Positions 49,257-60,994 are shown, counted from the first letter of the stretch. The stretch: 64,000 bases of DNA from Platanthera guangdongensis (GCA_039583875.1 CM077163.1:228648646-228712645); one strand, 5' to 3'. Numbers and translations are program-made. The notes: generated from the letters alone by a model not told the origin.

Positions 49257-51570
49257 TGTAACGCCCCGAAACTCAAAGGAGCAAAGGGGGACGTTTTGGG
49301 CCAGTTTGGGTTCTGGCAGAAGGCACACGGCCTGGGACACGGGCGTGTCCCAGGGCGTGTCCCAGGGCGTGTCAAGCGTGTGTCGACGCTTAGCCGCGAA
49401 GTCGTCGAGTTATACTCGACGATTCGTCGAGAGTGGGCACACGGCCTGCGACACGGGCGTGTCGCAGGGCGTGTCGACCCGTGTCGACACTTAGCCGTGA
49501 AATCGTCGAGTTATTCTCGACGATTCGTCGAGATGGGCACACGGCCCGCGACACGGGCGTGTCGCCGGGCGTGTCGACCCGTGTCGACGATCGTCCCGGG
49601 AAAGTCGTCGAGATTCACTCGACGATCGTCGAGACAAGGCACACGGCCTAGGACACGGGCGTGTCCAAGGCCGTGTCATCCAGTCGTCGTTCTCCCCTCG
49701 ACGAAATGTCCCGTGTCCACGGGCTGGGGTCCAGGCGTGTCAATGTGACACGGGTAAGGACACGGGCGTGTCCTAGAACCCGTGCAGTGCTCGAGTTGAA
49801 AACGGGGGAAAATCATGGGGTACACGGCCGGCTACACGGCCGTGTCAGCTGGAACACGGGCGTGTCAGCTCGAACACGGGCATGTTCGATACCCGTGTGC
49901 GGGTTTAGAAGATTCGATTTTGACGGCGAATGCGGCACACGGCCCTGGACACGGGCGTGTGCCAGGCCGTGTTCGGTCCAGATTGGGCATTTCAGCCCCG
50001 AATCAAAGCCGTTCGTTTCCTTGATTGAAGATCCAACGGCTGGGGGTTGTTCCTGAGAGGATATACCCGGGAGTTGACTTGAAATCCATCATTTTTTATT
50101 CACTTGATCATCTCTCCAAACCCTTGGAGAAAGAGGAAAGCCATTTGAGAAGAAGAGCTAGATCCGCCATTGGAGGAGCTTCGGAGCTCCGAATCGCAAG
50201 CCGACTCCGGATCCACGGAGGCAACGCAAGTGCGGTGATTTCTATCCGATTACTTTTCGATGGCGCCAAAGAGGAACTGAAGGGTAACGATCCTCATCTT
50301 GAGCATGAATCGCTCCTTTTCTTAGCATAGGAAGCCCGCTCTCGCGAGTTTGCGGAGAGTTGGAGGCGTTCCTTCGGGTAGATATGTAAAGTTCCCGTTG
50401 TTTAGAGTCCGTATGCGAGAACGGACGTAGGCATTTTGGTTGAAGCCTACCCGGACATGTTAGTCCGGATCGGTGATGTTGCATTGCATAAGGCCGGAGA
50501 AGACTCCGTGCTATTGGGTGTTTTCGGGTTTTCTACGCGGTAGATTGCAGCAGGGAGCCTTGGGGACTAACCCAAAGGTGCACCCGGAAAACTGGGCGGA
50601 TACGAGATCTTGCCAACTTGGTGGCCTGATAGCCAACTTGAACATAACGTGGTCATGTGATTTGCGGTAGAATGGGATTCGGAGGAAGTTTGACCCGCGC
50701 AAATGGCTTAAATTGTCATTGCGATGTGAGCACGGGTTAGATGAAACCGTACCCGCTCTATGTCGTTCGGGTTAGAGAGACTTAAAGTTACATGGCACTC
50801 GCCGTTGGCATAGATGGGAGTCTTCGGTGGTCAATGGCTTAAATTGACGTGACCAATACCAAGAAGACGAATTGCTCATAGGAATGGCCGTCTAAGTGGC
50901 GGTGGTGAGTCCGGAATGTTAATGGCTTTAATTGACGTAACATCGACCGGTTCACCGAGAATGTGCCCTGAGTGCACGGGACGTGTGGCCGTACGAGCCA
51001 ACGTCTGTGATGAAATGACTATGGTTATATGCATTGCTCGCTTGTGCTAATGAAATGCAGGGAATGAGCATCGCCGCCCCGAGTTGGGGGCGGGATCGTT
51101 ATAATTTGGTCAGCATTGCTGACCGTTACCTTGTTTGCCACCGTGCGGTGGTTTGTTGCTTGCAGGTGCAGCTGGACCAAGCGGTCATTAGCGGGCTAAA
51201 GCCCTTTTTGCGAAGCTGGCCCTCGAAGGCCCAAGTGAAAATGTTTTCTGTTTTATTCATGTATGACCGGCCTGCGTGCCGAGGTTTGTAAATCATGTAT
51301 TATTCAAGTGAAACATTATGTAAGGCCTTAAGGCCGATTTTGGGTATTTTGTATATATTCCTAATTATTGTAATAGTGGACATTCGTGCTCAAATGCTGG
51401 GTTCTTGTTTACAACCTATATAAACTGCTTCCGCTAGAATGCTCTGTGTAGGACATTGAGATTGGTTGGATGGTTTCCATACGTAACCACCCGGTCTGTC
51501 TGTGGTATATGGCGTCGGGCCCCGGCCGGACCTACTGCTATATATTATGCGACGGATAGGGGGTGTTACA
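49257..51570. mobile_element. Solo LTR (2314 bp) nested in gypsy gag
   Basis: Ends TGTAACGCCCCG and GGGGGTGTTACA are inverted, and the exact TSD catgc is at 49252-49256 and 51571-51575. gag reading continues directly across the duplication. No internal domains, so a solo LTR of a different gypsy family. It contains arrays of GACACGGGCGTGTC-like words (49325-49975) and a TATA-like CTATATAAAC at about 51417. Orientation is uncertain. Confidence 0.93.
49325..49975. repeat. Array of GACACGGGCGTGTC / TCGACGATTCGTCGA words
   Basis: Irregular units combine the near-palindrome GACACGGGCGTGTC, the phrase GGGCACACGGCC and the palindromic CTCGACGATTCGTCGAG. At least eight GACACGGGCGTGTC or AACACGGGCGTGTC copies are present. 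Confidence 0.88.
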
Positions 51571-51849
51571 CATGCGATCCAAGATGCTCCCAAAGGGGGT
51601 CCTGTCTGTTCTTATTATCAGAGGAGTGGACATGATGTGGCCCGTTGTCGCAAGAAGGCTGAAGCTTGTTATCTCTATGACCAAAGAGGACACATGAGGG
51701 CTAATTGCCCGCAGAGCCAGCCTGCGCTGCATGCAGTCCCGTTGCAGACCTTACCGCCGCCCCCGCCTCTCGCGGACAAAGGAAAAGGAAAGTTGAATGT
51801 GCTGACCAAGGAGGAGGCCCAATCATCGACTCAGGTGATCGCAGGTTAG
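51571..51849 (+). pseudogene. gypsy gag, C-terminal part
   Basis: Continues gag after the solo LTR: IQDAPKGGPVCSYYQRSGHD with two decayed zinc knuckles (CSYYQRSGHDVARC and CYLYDQRGHMRANC, each with one Cys replaced by Tyr) and a Pro-rich tail ending SSTQVIAG. Confidence 0.85.
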
Positions 51850-51905
51850 TCTCTGACTCGGCTAGTTATTACTTTTAGTGGATATATGGTTTCTGCATAT
51901 TAGTT

Positions 51906-54900
51906 TTGTGCGCTGCGTGTTTAGGTGAATTTAAGGTGAAGAATAAGTGGGCGCGCGTTTTGTTCGATTCGGGTGCTACTCATTCTTTTGTGGCAAGAAG
52001 TTTTGTGGACCGTCATCGTTGGGCTCTCGACCAGTTAGACACCTCCATAGATGTCAATTTTCCTTCAGGAGAGTTGGTGAGGTCAAGCCAGGGTATCCAA
52101 AAGTGCCTACCATCTCCCTAGCGGGTTTCTGGCGATTGCGGATCTGAAGGTGCTAGATCTGGTGGACTTTGACGTAATTTTGGGCATGGACTGTTGTCCG
52201 GCTATGATGCTGTCATTCAGTGTAAACTCAAGCGCTTGGATTTCAAGGGTAGCAATGGCCACCCATGATGTGTATGGTTTGCGCGCGTCTGGAGTCTCTG
52301 ATCATTTCTGCGGTGCGTGCTCGTATATTTCTAGAGTCTGGCTGTGATTCTTTTCTTGTCTCTGTTTCTGTTCTGGGAGCTGCACTGGTTTGAGCCTCGG
52401 GTAGAGGACGTTTCTGTGGTGTGCGAGTTTCCGGATGTTTTTTCCAGATAGCCTTCCTGGACTTCCTCCTCCTGAGAGAGATGGAGTTTGTTTTAGACCT
52501 CGAGCCAGGCACTTCGCCCTATTGCCAAAGCACCGTACCGCATGGCGCCGCGTGAGTTATAGGAGCTGCGTACTCAAACTGGATGAGTTATTTGCAATGC
52601 GGTTTTATTAGACCAGCTCTTCTCCATGGGGTGCAACCGTGCTCTTCGTGAAGAAAAAGGACGGGACGATGAGACTATGCATTGATTATCAAGAGTAAAC
52701 AAGGTAACAATTAAGAACAGATATAATTTTAGCCTAGGATCGATGATTTGTTCGATCAGTTGCGGGGTAGCTCTTGTCTTCTCGAAGATTGACCTCCGTC
52801 AGGTTACCATCAGTTGAGGATCCGGGAGTCAGATATTCTGTGTACTGCTTTTTCGTTCTCGTTATGGTCACTTTGAATTTCTGGTGATGTCTTTTGGATT
52901 GACGAATGCACCGTCAGCTTTTATGGACATGATGAACAGGGTGTTCAAGGATTTTCTGGATAAGTTCGTGGTGGTGTTCATTGATGATGCCTAGTATATT
53001 TAGAGATGCAGATGAGCACGCCTTGCACTTGCGCTTGTTTTTGTCTACTTTGAGGGAGCACAAGTTGTATGCGAACTTAGCAAGTGTGAATTCTGGATAT
53101 CTCAGGTGTCTTTCCTGGACACATTGTAAGTAAGGAGGTATCTCAGTGGATTCTGCAAAGATAGCTGCGTTTTTGGACTGGAAAGACCTGCATCGCCTAA
53201 AGAGATAAGGAGCTTCTCTTAGGGTTGGCAGGTTACTACAGAAGATTTGTGGAAGGTTCTCTGTCCTCTTGCGCCGTTGCCAGGCTTACACAAAAGAGCG
53301 TAACTTTTGTTTGGAGCGATGCCTGTGAGGGAGCTTTTCAAGAGCTCAAGAGGCGTTGTGTTTCTGCTCCAGTGTTGGCATTGCCAGTAAAGGAGTGGAG
53401 TATGCTGTTTATGTGGACGCCTCGCGAGTTGGACTCGGTGGCGTGCTGATGCAGGACGGCAAGGTGATTGCGTATGGATCAAGACAATTGAAGGTGCATG
53501 AAAGAATTACCCTACGCATACGATCTAGCATTTGCTGCCGTCCATTTATGCCTTGAATTGTGGAGACATCTTCTATATGGAGTGTCATGCAAATTTAATT
53601 CGGATCACAAAAGTTTGAATATGACTTTAACTCAGAAGGAACTGATTTGCGCCAGCGCCGATGTTAGAGTATGTTGCGGACTACGAAGTGGACATCCTTT
53701 ATCATCCCGGCAAGGCTAATGTTGTAGCAGATGCGCTGAGCCGAAGCCCGCACACATCTTTAACCTATCGGTGCAATCCCTTGTCGAAGAGTTCTTTCTC
53801 ATGGACATAATCGTAGGGAATAGGCTTTACCGAGTAGCCTAGAGGTGGATGAGCCTTCGTGGATTACCCTCACTAAGCTTCATCAGAAGGACGATCCTGA
53901 CTTGCAGCACCTCCGCAGTAGGACTGAGAGAAGGGAATTACCCGACTTTACAATTGACGACGGGGTACCTTAAGGTACCGTGGCAGATACTATATTCCTG
54001 CTGTTTTGGGACATCCGATCAAAATATGCAGTGAAACGCATGGTTCCAGTGTTGCATATCATCCTTGCTCCACGAAAATGTATAGAGATTTGAAGGAGAT
54101 TGTTTGTTGGTCAGGCATGAAGAATGACATCGCAAGATTTGTGTCTGAATGTCATACCTGTCAGCGTGTAAAAGCTGATCACAGAAGGCCGGGTGGTAAA
54201 TTAACTCCCTTAGATTTACCGAGTTGGAAATGGGAGAGTGTATCATGGATTTCATAACCGTTTTGCCCGGATCTCCCCGAGGGCAAGATGCAGTGTGGGT
54301 CATTGTGGACAGGCTAACTAAGTGTGCCCATTTTGTGCCTTCAAGATTAGTTATTCCATGGAAAAAGATAGCTGAGCTTATCTGAACGAAGTTATCGGAC
54401 TTCAGGGTACCGACGAGTATTGTGTCCGACCGAGACTCCCGATTCATGTCTCGATTCTGGCAAAGCTTACAGGGAGCTCTAGGACTACTGACCTTAGATA
54501 TTCTACTCTGCCTATCATCCGCAGACAAATGGTCAGACGGAGAGAGTGAACCAGATCTTGGAGGATATGCTAGATGCTATATCCTGGACCATGGCGAGCT
54601 TGGGATAAACGCCTCGGATTAATGGAGTTTGCATACAATAATAGTTATCAGGAAAGTTTGCAGATGGCGCCCTTTGAAGCTCTTTATGGAAGGCATTGTC
54701 GAAATCCTCTGTTTTGGACAGAAGTGGGCGAGAAGCCTTGCTCGGGACCAGAAGTGTGGAGGATATGAGTACTTCAGTAAGGCACATTCGTGAAAAGCTG
54801 AGGTTAGCTCAGGAGCGATACGAGAAGTATGCAAACCAGCGCAGAGTTGACCTGGAGTGCGGTTGGGGACATGGTGTTTTTTGAAGTCTCTCCCCGATGC

Positions 54901-55277
54901 CGGGTGTTAAAAGATTTGGAAGAAACCTAAACTAGATCCCAGGTATGTGGGCCTTTTCAGATTTTGGAGCGCATTGGAGTTTCTGCCTATAGACTAGAGT
55001 TGCCTGATTCTTTCCTGGTGTTCACGACGTGTTCCACGTGAGCCAGTTGCGAAAGTGTGTCCCCAGTGAGCGGCATGTCCTTGTATCGGTACCCCGGTTG
55101 CAGCCTAATCTCTCATATGTTGAAGAACCGGTTCGTATTCTGGAGACGCAAGACCGTGTGCTAAGAAAGAAAACAATTCCAATGGTTAAGGTTCTCTGGC
55201 GAAATCAGGATGCAAGAGGTGCAACTTGGGAATTGGAATCCGCGATGAGAGAATCTCATCCTCAGCTGTTCTCTTAA
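51906..55277 (+). pseudogene. gypsy pol: protease to chromodomain, heavily broken
   Basis: Protease WARVLFDSGATHSFVARSFV (51950) and VDFDVILGMDC (52160). RT is frameshifted (VLFVKKKDGTMRLCIDYQ-like reading at 52640; [14 protein letters not shown] at 52900; the VVVFIDDA box near 52975). RNase H AVYVDASRVGLGGVLMQDGK (53390-53460) and DHKSLNMTLTQKEL (53610). Integrase KMYRDLKEIVCWSGMKNDIA with CHTCQRVKADHRRPGG (54080-54200), YHPQTNGQTERVNQILEDML (54520) and YGRHCRNPLFWTEVGEKP (54690). Chromodomain-like C-terminus VLWRNQDARGATWELESAMR ending at 55277. Many stops and indels. Confidence 0.9.
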
Positions 55278-55771
55278 TCTCTCTGGTTAGTATTCTAGTT
55301 TCAAGAATTCTTCTGTCTTGTCTCGTTCTCTGTCCTCTTATTTTCCGTTTGTGTTTCAAGTTTCGGGACGAAACTTCCCTTTTGGAGGGGTGACTGTAAC
55401 GCCCCTGCTTTTTTCGGCATTATTGTCTCCCCTGGTTGGCATCTTTGTGACGTAAGGGCGTTACTCTAACGTTTAGTTGGTGGCGCGTCGCCGTTAGTGC
55501 GCTTTCACGCCTCGTCGATTCAGTCGGCCGAATTCTTGAATCTTTAGCAGAAACGGAAATTTTCCCATTTGGAAAGCTTAATTGATTGTCTTTTTCTGTC
55601 TTGCTCGTCCAGTTCGTCGAACCAACCTTACTATGTCGATTTTATCTTATTTTATCCTCTGGGTTCGAGCTTGACGATGGTTAGTTTTTCTGGGCGTTGT
55701 TTGGAGGTTGACGATCGTCGAGCTCCACGCTTGTCGTGCTGGCTCGACGAGTCGTCGAGCGGGGCCGTCTG

Positions 55772-56155
55772 GTGTCGACACTTTGTGTCGACACCGCTGG
55801 CTGTCGGTGTCGACACTTCTGTATCGACACTGCCGGCCGGTGTCGACACAGTGTGTCGACACCGCTGGCTGTCGGTGTCGACACTGCTGTGTCGACACTG
55901 CCGGCCGGTGTCGACACAGTGTGTCGACACCGCTGGCTGTCGGTGTCGACACTGCTGTGTCGACACTGCCGGCCGTGTCGACACCGCTGGCTGTCGAGTG
56001 TCGACACTGCGGTGTCGACACCGACAGCCGGCCGGTGTCGACACACCGGCCGGCCGGTGTCGACACAGGTGTGTCCACAGCGCTGGCTGGCGGGTGTCGA
56101 CACTGCTGTGTCGACACTGCCGGCTGGTGTCGACACAGGCGTGTCGACACCGCTG
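55772..56155 (+). repeat. Array of the palindrome TGTCGACA in LTR U3 (right)
   Basis: Same motif and spacers as the left array, with partial loss of units around 55975-56060 and single-base changes (for example TATCGACA). Confidence 0.95.
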
Positions 56156-56839
56156 TTCTGTGGTGCGTCGGCACCACCGGTCCGGTGTAGTTGAACCCGG
56201 TCCTTGCGGCTGTTGAGTATTTATACCCTGCTTCTCCTTATCTTTAGCCGACCTAGGTTTCTCCTGCTTTCCGTCCCAGAGCGGCGTGCGCGGAGAAGTT
56301 TGTCGTCCATGCCTCACCCGGCGATCACCGACGGAGCTCCGGTGCTCGGTTTTTCCCACCGATCGTGGATCTGGAAGGCTCTCGTCGAGAGCTACGCCCT
56401 CGGGGTAATTTCTTCCCCGTTCCTCGAGTTTTTCTTGCTAGGGTTTTCGGCCCTAACCGTTTCTCCAGTCATCTTTCGTCCAGATTTCGGCTCCTATCGC
56501 GACGCGTGGAGATTTGGAGAGTTTTTTTTCCGGTAAACCGAGGCAAGTAGTGTTCTTGCTTTCCCTTTGTTCTTAATTCTAAATTCCTACCTTCCTTTTT
56601 GTTTCTACACTTGTTGAGCTTATCATATTTCGACGGTAGAGATACTTGTTCTGAACTCCTAACTTGTTTTCCCCTCTATTTCTGGAATTTGTGACTTGAT
56701 GTCCCTTAAGTTTTAAATCTCAAAATCTTACTGTTCTTTGAAATGCCCTTATGCAGCCCACTTGGTCGGCTATCCCTGGAGTTTATGGTGATGAATGAGC
56801 GTAAATGAACACTGCTTGTATAATTATGTAACTAAGGAA

Positions 56840-57035
56840 ATTCAGATGAACTATGCGCGTTGGGGTCCTCCCTCGGCATAGCGTTTTATATTCAGATGAA
56901 CTATGCGCGTTGGGGTCCTCCCTCGGCATAGTGTTTTATATTCAGATGAACTATGCGCGTTGGGGTCCTCCCTCGGCATAGTATTTTATACTCGGATAGG
57001 CTGTGCGCGTTGGGGTTCCTCCCTCGGCATGGTAA
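56840..57035 (+). repeat. 50-bp tandem repeat in LTR (right copy)
   Basis: Four copies, as in the left LTR; only a few base differences between the two arrays. Confidence 0.88.
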
Positions 57036-58484
57036 TTGCTAATGAAAGATTGAACTTCGGTTGTTGTTGCTTGCTCCTTTTCTTTTGTATATATAATGCT
57101 TAGCATATCTTGCTCGGCTAGTTTTATTGTTGCTCATTTTTACTCTGTTGACCGTTTTGTTGCAGTCACCTTTTCTTTCATTCTCCTCTACTTAGAGGTT
57201 TGTGTAGTCTGCTTTTACTCTTGCTCTACTTGTGACTTGCTCTGAGGTGTTCTTCTTTTGAATGCCTCAGGATCAGAGCTGTAGCTGGTTTAGCTGACAG
57301 ACTTGGGCTTCTGGTGCTGCTGGTTCCTGTGGCTGTTTGTCTTCACCTCCGAGTTTGAGGTAGTTGCATTGTTTAGACTTGGCTGTTTTTCTTCTTTCTA
57401 TGGGTTCGTGTCAGTTGTTGACGCCCATAGACTTTAGCTTTTCTGTGTTAGACTGCTTGCTGCTCTCACTACTGTTACTTTTTACCTGGTGGTTCTTGCT
57501 CTTCTGGGAAGGATTTATGCTAGGGTGCATTCCAGTTATTTTAAACCCTAAAATGTTACTATATGTACTCATGCATTTCATATTTGTAAAACTAAAGCAG
57601 TATTTTTCCTTATAGCGTAAAGACTACCTTTTTATGTATACTATATTTACCTTAGAGTCGTGCATACCATGGATCGTCCTCCGGGGACACCTATGCTCGT
57701 TTAGGGTGTCAACTTAATTGAACCAAAGTATTTTCCGCTGCGTATAAATATACTGTGATCTGTGGACTAGCTGATCTACCGTGCCGAGGGATACGGCCTT
57801 TTCAACATAACTATTTTTCTACCATAATTAATCAACGTTTTCCTTAAAAACAAAGGTCTGGAGCTTTGCCTGAGCGTGTGCAGTTATCCCCTGCACGACG
57901 TGGCATCACGACACGTGTTTTCTCCTGCTCTGATACGATTTTATCGTTGAGAAAATGCGGGTTGTGACAACCGGTCCCGGACCGGTCACGCTCAAATCAG
58001 TCCCGGTTCGGGACCGGTTTTCCTCTTCTTGAGGAGGACCTGTTGGGACTGGCGGACCGGTCATAACCGGTCCTAGACCGATTTTTTTTATTGGTCTATG
58101 CTATTCTGACTCGATTGCAGTCTTCTTTTTTATTAGATTTTGTATGAATGTTGTCTAGAATCAAGTTTTCGCTCTAATCTCATATAGGTTGATGAAAATG
58201 GAGAGAATTATATTTCAAAACCTATGAATACGAGTGCATAACCGGTCTAATTAACGGTTTTTTATCAGTCCCAATCTTTTACCGGTCTCTGTCCGGGACC
58301 GGTTTTTTACCGGTCCCGATCCGGGATCGGTCTTTTGGTGGAAAAGCAGTGACCCCTAGGGACCCTGGGACCGGTCCGGAACCGGACAGGTCCGAACCGG
58401 AACCGGTCCCTAGCCGGTCCATACCGATCCGATCCCAACCGAACCGGATAGGACCGATTTTTTTGTGCACCACTTAACACCACC

Positions 58485-59215
58485 ACCGGGAGATGGCGAA
58501 GGAGAGCCTCCAGGCATTGCCAAAATGACAGAAAGGCGTGCTTAAAAAATAAAGGGATGGTCGATAACGACGCCGAGTAAGTCGACTTCACCTCGTTAAT
58601 GCGGTTGGTAATTTGATATTTCGTTGTTGACCATACAACAGAGCGATAACGGTAAATACGATCACGAATTGGACGGCTGTGATCAAAATCGTCTGATGGT
58701 CGTGCGGTTGAGATGTCCCTTTCACGGATGTGTTCTCTGTGGCAAGAAGTAGCTTTCCATGCACACCCCCACAAGTCGCCGTCAGCCAACTGTCATTACG
58801 CTGTCGCTGGTCCGTCGGATTAAATCGGTCAACTCTCCCTTGCGTTGGATCTACCGTGAATGACCCGGATTCATAGAAACAGAAGCAGCGGTTAAATTCT
58901 TCAGATCCATTGGATGAATTAATGCATGGCAAGGGGGGACCTCATGCGATTATCACGATCATCAAAGTGCCGGGCGCGGAGCACTCTCGTCGCTCGCAGG
59001 CTCTTGTGTGCAGTCGTGTCGGGTGGCTTCAATCGTGTGCTCGGGGGGCTGAGAGTGAAGGGAGTGCCTTCACGCCGGGCACCGTCTTGGTTGAGGTCAT
59101 ATCGCGGCCGCACGGGGCCCGTGCAACTGTTTCTTGTATGAAGCTCAAAGTGGCGGGAGTGTCGTCACGCCATTTTTTTAAAAAATAAATAAAAATATGA
59201 AATAATTGTTGTCAG
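58485..59215. other. Unassigned sequence
   Basis: No gene recognised. Short overlapping frames exist on both strands; one on minus (58932-58588) has a hydrophobic stretch ILITAVQFVIVFTVIALLYG but no start context, splice sites or recognised homology. Confidence 0.45.
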
Positions 59216-59217
59216 TC

Positions 59218-59480
59218 GGGAGAATAGGATCGTCTTAGTTCGGAATCGGATCGAGTGCGCAAATAGTAAAGTGAAAATCAAACAACAATAACAAGTTGGT
59301 TTTTAACGTGAAAAACCTGAAAAGGGTGAAAAATCGTACGGTCAGATCTGTGTCGAACCAAAATTCACTATTTTTTATTTCCCAGAGGGTGACAGGTTAT
59401 CTCTCTATAACAAGCTTGAAGTACAAAGAATGGAGAAAAACAACAAAGCTCGCAGAGTTTCCACGAAGCGTCCACGAGCG
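59218..59480 (+). repeat. Dispersed LTR-like repeat family, copy 4
   Basis: Contains TTAACGTGAAAAACCTGAAA, GGGTGAAAAATCGTACGGTC and AGATCTGTGTCGAACC, aligning with copies 1-3. Confidence 0.6.
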
Positions 59481-59932
59481 CACCTGAGAGTGCGTTCTCT
59501 AATTATGCCCTCCTCCGGGCTCACTGAAGCGCATGGATGGATCCAGGAATTTCAACAAGGTGTGACCAGGACAATTCAATACAGTGCTGGAATTTGATTT
59601 TCAAAAATAAGTGAAGTCATATAACAGCTTATTTTGTATGCATGAGAGGAACTAACTAAAAAAATTCAACCAACAAAATATTTATATATTTAGTGCACAT
59701 ATCTATATAAAGAATATTAATTAGAGAATCGCATAAAATGCAATCACCCGACATTAGGCCCTCCGCATTAGGCGTGCAAATAAGGCATGCAAAAAAAAGG
59801 CCGGGGATGAGAGCGATGAGATGCACTCCTAATTTTTAAATCTTGCTCCTCTAAAAATCGGCCCTCTGCATTAGGCGTGCAAATAAGGCAGCCTGGGCTA
59901 GAGCTTTTTTCCTACTGGGCCCAGGTCGGGCC
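59481..59932. other. Unassigned AT-rich sequence with a 30-bp direct repeat
   Basis: GGCCCTC(C/T)GCATTAGGCGTG plus CAAATAAGGCA occurs at about 59757-59788 and 59861-59890. No gene. Confidence 0.5.
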
Positions 59933-60994
59933 TGTACAACCTCGTATTCGCGAAAAAGGCCCTCAAACGAGGCGTGAGACTTGGTGCGTGTTTTTAAGCT
60001 TTTTGAGAGTTTTGTACTCCTGGAGACCAATTTTGGGTGGATCTGCAAGATATACTAGTAGGGGGAGGAAAAATCTATCTCCCCCCTGGCCCCTTTTACA
60101 GAGCGGGTGCGGCGAGTTGGTCGGCACCCGCCCAGGCTTGGTAGGTGTGGGGTGGGAGCAGCGGGATCGGTCGGAGGCTGGTGTCCTGCCCCCGACACCC
60201 TATCCCTGTGCGGGGGGAGACCGGTCGGAGACCGGGGTCTCGCCCCTGCTTCGCGGCCTGGCGGGGCGAGAACGGCCGGAGGGCGGGGTCTCGCCCCTGC
60301 TCCGCGGCCTGGCGGGGAGAGACCGGCCGGAGGCCGGGATCTCGCCCCTGCTCCGCGGCCTGGCGGGGCGAGACCGGCCGGAGGCCGGGGTCGCGCCCCT
60401 GCTCCGCGGCCTGGTGGGGCGAGACCGGCCGGAGGCCGGGTCTCGCCCCGTGTCCCCCAGTTCTACGGGATTCACCCGCTCGCTCGGCCCCAAGGTGGAG
60501 GAGGAGTGGAGTGGTTTAACCTCCACTTGCCTCAGGTGTCCGGGGAAGGTGAGGGGCATGGTCTAGCCTCCTTTTACCCCTGGACCTCTTTTGGCCGTGT
60601 TTTTACCGTTGTGTCCCTATGGGTGGAATTACCTCTTCCCCCCGGGTGTAGATGTTTTCTATTGGCCCAGGACCTATTTGCCTTCGGGGTATTTCTGACC
60701 TTTTGGTCCCTAGGTTTGGGATAACTATAAATAGACCCTTAGGGGTGCCTTGGAGGGCGAGACTTTTTCATCCCCTTTCTTCATCCTCCAAGGCACCTAA
60801 CTCAACATTGGCTAGGGAGGGGGAGATCGACAAGGTCTTTCGGGTGTGAGGTGGGACCTCTATGCTAGAGCCGAGGGTCTGTTCCAAGTTTCCTGAGCCT
60901 TTGGTCCGTGACATTCATCTTAGTGCAATAAGTGTGAGGTCACCCATTTTTAGGCACCCCGAACTCCACAGAGACCGATTTCTCGGTTTCAACA
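59933..60994 (+). repeat. LTR (1062 bp) with 51-bp minisatellite
   Basis: TGTACAACCTCGTATTCGCG ... CGGTTTCAACA. About five copies of a 51-bp GC-rich unit lie at 60190-60450 (unit includes CTGCTCCGCGGCCTGGCGGG), upstream of the TATA box ACTATAAATAGACCC at about 60723-60737. Its relatives at 27579 and 36479 use a 48-bp unit at the same place. Confidence 0.87.

Larger units (their letters stand above)
45019..57969 (+). mobile_element. Ty3/gypsy (chromodomain) retrotransposon, 12.95 kb, with nested solo LTR
   Basis: LTRs 45019-47483 and 55395-57969 (TGTAACGCCCCTGC ... GGGTTGTGACA), exact TSD accgg (45014-45018, 57970-57974), PBS TGGTATCAGAGCC at 47486-47498, polypurine-like TTTTGGAGGGGTGAC before the right LTR. 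Internal order is gag, protease, RT, RNase H, integrase, chromodomain-like C-terminus. A 2314-bp solo LTR interrupts gag. The LTRs look about 98% alike outside their repeat arrays, so it is fairly young, yet pol is full of lesions. Confidence 0.95.
55395..57969 (+). repeat. Right LTR (2575 bp) of the gypsy element
   Basis: Same structure as the left LTR: array at about 55772-56155, TATA-like sequence at about 56219-56228, 50-bp repeats at 56840-57035. It has about 80 bp of extra sequence before the array (including TCGACGAGTCGTCGAGC), so the arrays differ between the two LTRs. Confidence 0.93.
44947..58476. mobile_element. Non-autonomous hAT-like element split by a gypsy insertion
   Basis: Outer fragments 44947-45018 and 57970-58476 are rich in ACCGGTCC/GGACCGGT words. 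Their ends are inverted (AGTCCTGCACAAAA left; TAAGTGGTGCACAAAA as the reverse complement of the right), and both are flanked by the 8-bp acaccacc (44939-44946 and 58477-58484), the size expected for hAT. Total without the gypsy insert is about 0.58 kb with no transposase. The flank is partly repetitive (cac-cacc), so the TSD could be partly chance. Confidence 0.65.

Noticed and set aside
58588..58932. Minus ORF with a possible membrane segment
   Set aside because: No recognised family, no upstream signals, overlapping frames on both strands; treated as chance.
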